The position numbers were made by a program, and so were the translations under genes. Shown one piece after another: positions 55,695-64,000 of a stretch of 64,000 bases of DNA. The stretch covers positions 1 to 64,000 of the forward strand of contig CAWAXG010000050.1 of the NCBI GenBank assembly GCA_963785755.1. Direction: 5' to 3'. The stretch is from JACCXG01 sp963785755. GTDB taxonomy: Bacteria > Acidobacteriota > Vicinamibacteria > Vicinamibacterales > 2-12-FULL-66-21. The number at the start of each line of letters is the position of its first letter. Position 1 is the first letter of the stretch. Under the pieces are notes generated by a model that saw only the letters and a list, made by a program, of their open reading frames with translations, was not told the origin of the DNA and did not search any database.

Positions 55695-58600
55695 GTGAAG
55701 CCCCCTCGACCCCCGCCCCGAGCGGAGCGACCCGTGGCCAGCCATCCCCAGCGGATCCCCTACGCCGAGCTCCACGCCCACACGAACTTCTCGTTCCTCG
55801 ACGGCGCGTCGGCCCCGGACGAGCTCGTCGCCCGGGCCGTGGAGCTCGGTCTGACCGGGCTGGCCGCCACCGACCACGACGGGCTGTACGGCTCGGTGCG
55901 CTTCTCCGGCGCGGCCGAGGAGGCCGGGCTGCACCCGGTCATGGGGGTCGAGATCGGGTTCGGTGACGCGGCCGTCGCGGACCCCGATCACGTGGTCGTC
56001 CCGCGCCCGTCGGGCGCGTCGCCGGCCGCGACGTCCGGCCGGCGAGCCGCTCCTGCCCGCGGTCGACGACGGTCGCCCGGTCCGCCCCCGACCGGAGCGC
56101 GCCCGCCTCCCCGGCCATCGCGACGAGGTCAAGGAGGACCTGCGCGGGGTCGGCGCCCGGGCACGCGGGCCGCGGCTCGTCCTGCTCGCCCGCAGCCAGA
56201 CCGGCTGGCGCAGCCTGACCCGTCTCCTGTCGCGGGCCAACCTGGCCGGGACCAAGGCCGTGCCGCGCGTCCGCCACGCCCTCCTCGAGGCCGACCACGA
56301 GGAGGTCGTCGTCCTGTCGGCCGGGCGCGAGCGGCGAGATCGGGCGGCGGCTCCTGGTCGGCGACCGTGCCGGCGCGCGAGCGGCGGCCGAGCGTCTGGC
56401 CGGGATCGTCGGCCCGGACCGCTTCGTCATCGAGCTGTCCCACCACCTGCGTCCCGACGACGACTGGCTCGTCGCCGAGTCGGTCGCCCTCGCCCGCGAC
56501 CTGCGCCTGCCGGTCGTCGTGACCAACGCCGTCCACTACGCCCGGCCCGAGGACCGCGAGCTGCACGACGTGCTGACCGCCATCAAGCACGGCCGGACGC
56601 TCGACACGCTGGCCGACCTGCGCCGGCCCGACGGCGAGTGGCTACCTCAAGACCGGCGACGAGCTGGCCGCCCTCGGCGCGTCGTTCGAGCGCGGCGTGG
56701 CGCGCGCCTGGCGCGAGGGCATCGAGCGGGCGGTCGCCATCGCCGCCGAGTGCGACGGTCGACCTCGGCTTCGAGCAGTACCGCTTCCCGGGCTTCCCGG
56801 TGCCCGACGGGGAGACGCCGTTCTCGTACCTCTCGGAGCTGTGCTGGGCGGGCGCCCGAAGCGGCGCTACCACCCGCTGACCTCGGCGGTGGTCACCCGG
56901 CTGGCCCACGAGCTCGACGTCATCGAGCGGGCCGGGCTGGCCGAGTTCTTCCTCATCTGCTGGGACCTCATGCGCTTCGCCAAGGAGCGCGGCATCCCGG
57001 CCCAGGGACGGGGCAGCGCGACGAGCTCGATCGTGTCGTACACGCTGGGCATCAGCCGGGTCGAGCCGATCGCCCACAACCTGCTGTTCGAGCGCTTCAT
57101 CAATCCGGGTCGGACGACGTACCCGGACGTCGACATCGACTTCAGCTCGGCGCGGCGCGAGGAGGTCATCCAGTACATCTACCGGCGCTACGGCCCCGAG
57201 CACACCGGGATGGTCTGCAACCTCGTCACGTACCGGGCGCGCTCGGCGGTCCGCGAGGTGGGCTACGCGCTGGGCTTCCCGCGACCGCTCGTCGACCGGG
57301 TGGCCAAGGCGCTCGAGACGTACGACTAGGTGATGGTCCGGCGCGACCTGGAGGCGGACGGCGGGTTCGCCGAGTTCTTCCGCGAGTCGACCGCGGCCGA
57401 GGTCGCGCCGGTCGGCCATCGCCGCGGCGCACGGCTGACCGACGCGATGGGCCAGCTCGACCACGCGCGCGGCGGGCGCATCCGGACGGTCCTGGCACGG
57501 ACGCCGAGGCCATCGAGGCCGTGGACGACGCGGCGGTCGGGCACGAGCTGGTCGACCAGATGGGCCGGCTCGACAAGCGGCTGCGGCCGCTCGTCGGGAA
57601 GGTCCCGCCGTGGCACCAGCCGACGCCACCCGAGGATCCGGATGCGCGCGCGGCCGTTCGGCTGGCTCGGGGCGAGCGCCGAGGCCGGCTTCGAGGACGA
57701 TCCGCTCGCGCCGCGCACGGCGATCCGGGCGGCGGCACGTCCGACGACGAGGGCGGCCCGGGCGACACCCCGGCCAGCGTCGCCTGGCTGCGGGCCGGCC
57801 GGGGCACGGGCTACGACGCCGACCGCGATCGGCTCGATGCCGTCGACCCGGGCGGTCGCCGGTCGACCCGGAGCACGGCCAGACCTCTGCCGCCGCCGCG
57901 CAAGACGGACCGGCTCGGGCCGGCCGTCGATGCTGGGAGCCGCCGCCCCGCCGGCCGGCGCGATGGATCCGTCGACGGCGACTCGACGTCGCCCGCGTCG
58001 AGCCGGAGCCGCCGCCGCAGGCCCGCGGCGGCTCCACGGTCGGCCTGTCAGCCACTGGGAGCGCTGGCTCGAGTTCTGCGCCCGCATCGACGGCTTCCCG
58101 CGCCACCTCTCGATCCACAGCGGCGGCATGCTCGTGACCGCCGCGCCGCTCATCGACATCGCGCCGATCGAGCGCGCGACGATGCCCGACCGGGTCGTCG
58201 TCCAGTTCGACAAGCGCGACGTCGAGACGCTCAAGCTCATCAAGCTCGACCTGCTCGGGCCTCGGGATGCTCGCCGCGATGGACGAGACGCTCCAGCTCA
58301 TCCAGCACGACTGCGCGGTGTGCCTCGACCTCGACCGGCTGCCCGAGGAGGTGCCGGAGGTCTTCGCCATGCTCCAGGCCGCGGACACGGTCGGGGTCTT
58401 CCAGGTCGAGAGCCGGGCCCAGATGCAGACCCTCCCGAAGTCGAAGCCCCGGAGCCTGGACGACCTCGTCGTCGAGGTCGCGATCATCCGGCCCGGGCCC
58501 GATCCAGGGCAACGCCGTCCACCCGTTCCTGCGCCGCGCGCCAGGGCCTCGAGCCGGTGACCTACCTGCACCCCTCGCTCGAGCCCGTGCTCAAGGATTC

Positions 58601-59963
58601 GATGGGCGTGATCCTCTACCAGGAGCAGGTCATGCGCATCGCCATCGAGGTCGCCGGCTTCTCGCCGGCGGAGAGCGACGGCTTCCGGCGGGCGATGGGC
58701 ACGTGGCGCTCGACGCGCGAGATGGAGAAGCTCCACCGCCGGTTCGTCGACGGCTGCCTGCGCCAGCCGGGCATGACCGACGACGATCGCCGAGGAGCTG
58801 TTCCGCCAGGTCGCGGCGTTCGCCTCGTTCGGGTTCGCCAAGTCGCACGCGGCGGCGTTCGCGCGGACCGCCTACGAGTCGGCCTTCCTCAAGCTGTTCT
58901 ACCCGGCCCAGTTCCTGGTCGGGCTCATCAACGCCCAGCCGATGGGCTTCTACCCGGTCGAGGTCCTGGTCAACGACACGAAGCGCCACGGGGTCGCGGT
59001 CCTGCCCGTGGACATCAACGCGTCCGTCTACAAGACGACGACCGAGTGGGTCGGGCCGGACGGGCAGCCGCCGGCGGTCGTGTCGTCGGGCTGCGTGGTC
59101 CCGGCCGCGGCGTCGCGCGAGCGCTGGACGCCGGCGGTCACCGCCGGCTGGGGGGTGCGGCTCGGGCTGCACCTGGTCAAGGGCATCGGCGAGCAGCACG
59201 AGGCGCTCCTGGACGCCGAGCGGGCGCGCGGCCCGTACCGCTCGCTGGCCGACGTCGTGGAGCGCACCGATCTGCCCGAGGAGGTCCTGGAGCGGCTCAT
59301 CCGGAGCGGCGCGATGGACTCGCTCGGGTCGGCCGCGGCGCGAGCTGCTGTGGCAGCTCCGCGAGGTGGCCGGGGCGTCACGCGGGCGCGTGGACGGGCG
59401 GACGGTCCGGGCCTGGGCGGGCGGCCGGCAAGCGCGGGGCGGCCGCCGGCCGGCCGATGGACCTGCGGCTGCCGGCCACGGACGCGCCCGACTCTCCCGC
59501 CGATCACCGAGTCGGAGCGGATCGGCGACGCCTACGCGGTCCTGGGCGTGGATGCCCGAGCGCCAGGTCGTGACCCTGTTCCGGCCGGCCCTCGACCGGC
59601 TCGGCGCGGTGACCAACGCCGCGCTGTCCGATCGGCGCGCCGGGTCGGGTCCGGGTCGGTGGCCTGGTCGTCACCCGCCAGCACCCGATGACCGCCAAGG
59701 GCACGGTCTTCCTGGCCCTCGAGGACGAGACCGGGATGGTCAACGTCACGATGTGGCCGAACGTCTGGGAGCGGCTGCGCGGCGTGGTCCGCCGGCACGC
59801 CCTGCTGCTCGTCGACGGGGAGCTCCAGCGCGAGGGCTCGGTCGTCAACCTGGTCGCGCGCGACGTCCAGCCACTCCCCGAGGTGGCCGCGGAGGCCGGC
59901 GGTCCGGAACAGCCCGGCGGGGTCCGCCAGATGGGCCACGCCGGGATGCGCCGGCTGGGCTGA
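55695..59963 (+). CDS. dnaE2: error-prone DNA polymerase III alpha subunit DnaE2, heavily frame-broken
   Basis: GTG 55695 or 55734 opens the PHP domain: PYAELHAHTNFSFLDGASAP, GLAATDHDGLYGSVRF. Restored segments, in changing frames, are LVARSQTGWRSLTRLLSRAN, RGSATSSIVSYTLGISRVEP, TTYPDVDIDFSSARREEV (catalytic Asp pair), DGFPRHLSIHSGGML, VVVQFDKRDVETLKLIKLDL, FGFAKSHAAAFARTAYESAF, QPMGFYPVEVLVNDTKRHGV, and the OB domain (GTVFLALEDETGMVNVTMWP) ending HAGMRRLG. These are DnaE2 rather than DnaE1 features; with ImuA/ImuB it carries out SOS translesion synthesis. More than ten frame breaks are needed. The stretch 57,330-58,045 between YD and HWERWLEFCARIDG does not read as normal DnaE2. Confidence 0.8.
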
Positions 59964-60205
59964 GGGTCGGCGCTCCGGCACGGGCGGTCACGGTCGCCTG
60001 GCGGCCCGAGCTTCCGCGTCCGGCCACGCGCTGCCGCACGCGCCGAGAGCGCATCCGCCTGCCGTTCGGACGAGCGGCGCGCATGGATGGGTCCAGCGGG
60101 TCAGCGGCGGACGGGCGCCTTCTGGAGGTCGCGCTGCGCGACTTGCCGTCCGGCCGGCCCTGGGCCTTGGCCGGCGGCTTGCGCGCCGCGGTTCGGGTTC
60201 GACAG
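59964..60205. other. intergenic, nothing assigned
   Basis: About 240 very GC-rich bases between the convergent dnaE2 and membrane-protein genes. No gene or clear terminator is recognised. Confidence 0.3.
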
Positions 60206-60852
60206 CTACAGGAAGCGGCGGTACCAGGCCGCCGCCGAGGCGAACATGGCGCCCATGACCGGCGACAGGAAGAAGCCGCGACAGGACGACTCGCGGGCCG
60301 CGTCCGGGCGTCGGCGACGCCGGTCGACGCCTGCCGAGAAGACGGTCAGGACGATGATCGCGTAGCAGGCCGCCGAGAGCGAGGCCGATGATCACGCCCA
60401 GCAGCCACAGGCGCGCGGCGCGAGGAAGCCGGCGAGGAACACGCCGCCGATGGCCGGCGTCTGGACGAAGTACTGGTAGCGAACAGTCGCGACGACGTCG
60501 ATGATCGAGCTCTGGTCGGCGATCGTGCCCGCGAACCGGTGACGTAGATCAGCACGGCCGCGGCCGATGGTGAGCAGCGCCGGCACCCAGAGCGCCTTGG
60601 TCCGGGTCGCGATCCACGGCAGGGCCCGAAGTCGCCGCGGACGTCGAGCGGGCGTGAACGAGCCGCGGAAGGCCGCGCCGATGCTCAGGCGCTGGGGCGC
60701 CGGCGGCGGGCGTCGCGGTGCGGCTCGCGCGGGCCGGCGCGGGCGGCGTCGCGGCTCGTCTCGTCGCCATCGATCGGGTCGGGCGGCAGGCCCTGCTCGG
60801 CGCGGTACTTGCGGCGCGCATCGGCGCGGGCGGTCTTCTTGGCGCGGGCCAC
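60206..60852 (-). CDS. membrane protein of unknown function, frame-broken
   Basis: GTG 60852 has AGGAG about 6 bases upstream and opens a basic N-terminus (VARAKKTARADARRKYRAEQ, then GLPPDPIDGDETSRDAARAG). After breaks it reads SIGAAFRGSFTPA, WIATRTKALWVPALLTI, IDVVATVRYQYFVQTPAIGG, FLAGFLAP, VIIGLALGGL and CYAIIVLTVFSAG. It ends FFLSPVMGAMFASAAAWYRR-FL with TAG at 60206-60208. So it has a charged cytoplasmic head, then about four membrane helices. I do not recognise the family. At least four frame breaks lie within 650 bases. Confidence 0.5.
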
Positions 60853-61009
60853 GGTCGCTCCTGTCGGTCTGGCGGCCGGGTGACGGGCGCGCAATCGTAG
60901 TCCATCGACGCCGGATAAGCGCGCAGCGATACGTCGGGGGTGAGCGGCGGCTGGTAGAACTCGGGCGCCGCCGACGCCCGCTCCACTCGACCCCGCCGGG
61001 AGGTCACGC

Positions 61010-64000
61010 ATGCGTCGCGCCCGGCGCGCGGGTCGATCCGCGCTCGTCTTCTCGCCCTGCTCGTCGCGGTCCTGCGGTCCGGCCGTCGCGCCGGCCAGCG
61101 GCCGGTCCGGTCGACGTGGCCGACCGTCGAGCGCTCGTCGTCTCCGAGGTCCAGACCGGCGGGGCCTCGGCCTCGGACGAGTTCGTCGAGATCGCCAACC
61201 AGGGCGCCGGCCCGGTCGACCTGGTCGGGCTCGAGGTCGTGTACGCGACGTCGAGCGGGTCGACGGTCACGCGCAAGGCCACGTGGGCGACGTCACGCTG
61301 CTCGCGGCCGGGCCAGCGGACGCTCATCGCGAACGCGCGGCGGCGTCCACGCGGCGACCGCCGACGCTGACCTACACGGGTGGGTTCGCGGCGACCGGCG
61401 GCGCCGTCGCGCTGCGGGTCGTCGGCGGGACGGTCGATCGACGCCGTCGGCTGGGGCGACGCGACGAACGCGTTCGTCGAGGGGCGGCCGCGCCCGCGCC
61501 ACCGGCCGGGTCGAGCCTCGAGCGGCTGCCGGGCGGCGCGGCCGGCAACGGCGAGCGACACGAACGACAACGCCACGGACTGGTTCGTCCAGGCGGTGCC
61601 CGGGCCGCAGGGGCTCGCGGCGCCGCCGTGCCGGATCCCGGGCCGCCGACGCCGACGCCCGACGCCGACCGCGACGCCGACGCCGACCCGACGCCGACGC
61701 CGACCGCCGAGCCCCGACGCCGACGCCGACGCCGACCCCGACACCGACCGCGACGCCGACGCCCGACGCCCGACCCCGACGCCGCCGACGCCGACCCCGA
61801 GCCCGACGCCCGACGCCGACCCCGACGCCGACGCCCGACGCCCGACCCCGGCGCCCGACGCCGACGCCGACCCCGACGCCCGATCCGGTCATCGTCGATC
61901 GCCGACGGCTCGCGCCGCTGGCCGACGGCGCCGAGGTCACCGTCGACGGCGTGCTGACGACCGACCTCGGGGCGCTCGAGTCCGGCCGCGTCGGCGTTCA
62001 TCGAGGACGCGACGGCCGGCATCGCCCTGTACCTGGACGCGGCGGTCGTCGGCCAGCCGGCCGGCCGGGACGCCGATCCGCGTCACCGGCGTCGCTCGAC
62101 ACGCGCTACGCCCAGCGGACGCTGCGGATCGCCGAGGCCGACATCGTCGACCTCGGGCGACCGGCGCCTCCCGGACGGCGCCGGTCACCGCGACCGGTGC
62201 GACGCGGCCGAGCCGCTCGAGGGCCGGCGGCTGGCCGTCGAGGGCACGCCGCTGAGCGGGCCGCGACGAGCTCGCGCGACGGGCTCGCGGTCTCGATCGA
62301 CGACGGCAGCGGTCCGCTCCGCGTGGTCGTCGCGCCCGACGGCCCTCGGCGGCCGGACCTCGACGACGGGCGACGACGTCCGGCGCGTCGGCACCGCTCG
62401 GCCAGCGCGACAGCGCCGGGACCGGCACGTCCGGCTACCGCCTGTACGTGACCCGGGCCGTCGACCTCGCGATCGTGCCGCCGCCGACGCCGACCCCGAC
62501 CGCCGACCCCGACGCCCGACGCCGACGCCCACGCCCGACGCTCGACGCCGAGCCCGTCGCCGACGCCACGCCGACCGCCGACCCCACGCCATCGCCGTCG
62601 CCCGACCGCGACGCCCGTCGCCGAGCTCGACCGGCGTCTGACCGATCGCCGCGGCCCGCGCCGCCGCCGTCGGGGCGACCGTCGACCGTCCGCGGCGTCG
62701 TCACCGCCGAGGCCGGTCGGCTCGGGACGCCGCCGCTGATCGCCATCCAGGACGCGACCGGCGGGATCGTCGTCAAGCTGCCCGACGACGCCTCGCGCCC
62801 CGCCCGCGGCGCGCGTCGTCGAGGTGCCGGGCCGCTCGCCGACCCGTACGGCCAGCTCGAGGTCCGACCCGGCATCGACCGGCGTCGCTGCCATCGTCGG
62901 GACCGGCGGCGCTGCCGCGCGCCGGTCGTCCGTCGGCGTCCTCGAGCGAGGCGACCGAGGGCCGGCTCGTGACGATCATCGGCATCGGTCGTCGACCAAG
63001 CCGACCAAGGCGACCAGCGGCGACCTGTCGTTCGACGCTCGAGACCGCGGACGGCGACCGGTCCGGGTCGCCGCCGATGCCTCGAGCGGCTGTCGACCAC
63101 GACGCGTCCCGGTCGGGTCGACGCTACCGGCTCGTCGGCGTCGTCGGCCAGCGGGCGATCGCGCAAGGGCGCCCTCGACGGCTACCGGCTGTGGGTGCGC
63201 GACCCGGCGCGACCTCGTCCGGCTGGCCGCCCCGCCGAGCCCGGGCCCGACGCCGACGCCCGAGCGCGTCGACCGCCGGCCGACGCCGCGACCGACCAAG
63301 CGGCCGCGACCGCACCGTCGTCCTGACCATCGCCGCAGCGCTCTCGAGACGACGGACCGCGACGTCCGCGTCCAGGGCGTGGTCACGGCCGGCGCCGACC
63401 TGCTCGACGCGAGCGGCCGCCGGATCGTCGTCCAGGACGCGACGCGGCGCGATCGAGGTCCTGCTGCCCGACCGGACGGCCGCCCCGGCCGTCGGCGCCC
63501 GGATCGAGGCGACCGGCGCGATCGGGGCGGCCTACGGCGCGCCGCGCCTGCGCGCCACCGACGGTCGAGCGGCTCGGGACCGGGACCATGCCCGCGCCCG
63601 CTCGTCGTCCGCGGCGCCCTCACGGACGCCCACGCCTGGCGGCTGGTGACCGTCCAGGGTCGCGTCGACGACACCACGAAGCTCGGCGATCGGATCGCGC
63701 GCCGAGGTCGTCGTCGGGTCGCAGCGGGTCGTCGTCGTCGCCCAGCCGGGCGCCGGCATCGACCGCGGCCGACCTGCCCGAGGGCGCGCACGCGTCGACG
63801 GTCACCGGCATCGTCCGCCGCGCCTACCCGAACGCCACGCGACCGGCGCCCGAGCGTCCTGCCGCGCATCGCCGGCCGACGTCCGACGACTCGGCACCGG
63901 CACCGCGGCGCGGCACGGCGGCGGCCGCGGCGCCGGCGCGGCACGAGCGGCGACGGCCGCCGGCCGGCGGCGGCGCGACGCGGCACGCGGCGTCCGGCCG
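61010..64000 (+). CDS. secreted lamin-tail/OB-fold repeat protein, frame-broken and cut by the window edge
   Basis: ATG 61010 with GGGAGG about 8 bases upstream. Restored order: a signal (RLLALLVAVL in a shifted frame); a lamin-tail domain (LVVSEVQTGGASASDEFVEI, LVGLEVVYATSSGSTVTRKA, SLERLPGGAAGN, NATDWFVQAVPGPQGLAAPP); and a Pro-Thr(-Ala) low-complexity linker (about 61,620-61,880). A first OB-like domain follows (GAEVTVDGVLTTDLGALESG, DATAGIALYLDAAVVGQPA, TRYAQRTLRIAEADIVDL), then a second linker (about 62,470-62,650) and a second OB-like domain (VRGVVTAEAGRLGTPPLIAI, QDATGGIVVKLPDDASRPAR). A third such domain begins VQGVVTAGADLLDASGRRIV. This modular plan recalls cell-surface nuclease-associated proteins of Chloroflexota; no catalytic domain is inside the window. 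Frame breaks are very frequent. Confidence 0.55.
61620..61880 (+). repeat. degenerate CGACGCCGACCC repeat encoding a Pro-Thr linker
   Basis: Runs of CCGACGCCGACC-type hexamers and 12-mers read as (PT)n with Ala or Asp interruptions in one frame. A second shorter run is at about 62,470-62,650. These are coding low-complexity linkers between lamin-tail and OB-fold domains; indels within them make the frame ambiguous. Confidence 0.7.

Noticed and set aside
61620..62650. Regular short direct repeats that might be a CRISPR array or satellite
   Set aside because: Units are 6-12 bases, without unique spacers, and read as Pro-Thr linkers in a coding frame. No CRISPR array or cas gene is visible anywhere in the window.
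45534..64000. Right part as a genomic island acquired by the left genome
   Set aside because: No integrase, attachment-site duplication or mobile gene at the boundary; both a repeat and a gene are truncated at the same base, and the only tRNA lies 1.2 kb inside rather than at the edge.

Overview
The window looks like two unrelated genomes joined end to end. Bases 1 to about 45,533 read as an Acidobacteriota-type chromosome (Vicinamibacteria-like, by inference). It carries long Oar-like TonB-dependent receptors with an N-terminal carboxypeptidase-regulatory domain, many Omp85 and porin-like outer-membrane proteins, a DUF2092 lipoprotein and glycine-zipper proteins. From about 45,534 to 64,000 the base composition is visibly more GC-rich. 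Gene content (LtrA, DUF1304, DUF6504, ImuA/ImuB, a DnaE2 of the type seen in high-GC Chloroflexota, lamin-tail/OB-fold secreted proteins, a GAAC-N4-GTTC SOS box) fits a high-GC Gram-positive or Chloroflexota genome. At the join a structured intergenic repeat of the left genome stops in mid-copy and an ltrA gene of the right genome stops in mid-gene, so a chimeric assembly is the simplest reading.

Left part. 0.1-5.2 kb: metallophosphoesterase, a patatin-Omp85 (type Vd-like) phospholipase, a Ysc84-type lipid-binding protein and a PPK2 polyphosphate kinase. 5.2-10.6 kb: envelope proteins (Omp85-like barrel, small periplasmic protein, beta-barrels). 10.7-16.2 kb: a peroxidase locus with a small catalase-like protein, a DyP-type peroxidase and a tandem array of three copies of an unrecognised, internally duplicated protein. 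16.2-22.4 kb: small secreted proteins, a glycine-zipper protein, a DUF2092 lipoprotein and a large cytosolic-type arylsulfatase. 22.5-31.4 kb: a TamA-like barrel, an MltF-like lytic transglycosylase, a MetA-pathway porin, DUF4440 and monooxygenase-like small proteins, a DUF481 protein and a MscS channel. 31.4-38.9 kb: one minus-strand operon of TonB receptor, sensor kinase with a periplasmic substrate-binding-like domain, NarL-type regulator, receiver-only protein and sigma54 activator. 39.6-45.1 kb: a second Oar-like receptor, a PQQ-type beta-propeller and an SGNH hydrolase, followed by duplicated repeats.

Right part. Truncated ltrA, DUF1304, tRNA-Ala(CGC), an EamA transporter, an OmpR/BaeS two-component pair and a SnoaL-like protein. 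Then comes an SOS mutasome split in two: imuA-imuB-DUF6504 behind one LexA-type box at 50.2 kb, and dnaE2 behind a second box at 55.7 kb. Between them lie a DUF4260/TetR divergent pair with a clear operator, small membrane proteins, a lipoprotein and a cell-wall amidase. The window ends in a secreted lamin-tail/OB-fold protein with Pro-Thr linkers that runs off the edge.

Many otherwise well-conserved genes are broken by single-base indels, moderately in the left part and very densely in the right. This fits uncorrected long-read sequence, so the broken genes are annotated as single genes with frame breaks rather than as true pseudogenes. All function calls rest on reading motifs and family resemblance by eye. 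No database search was run.
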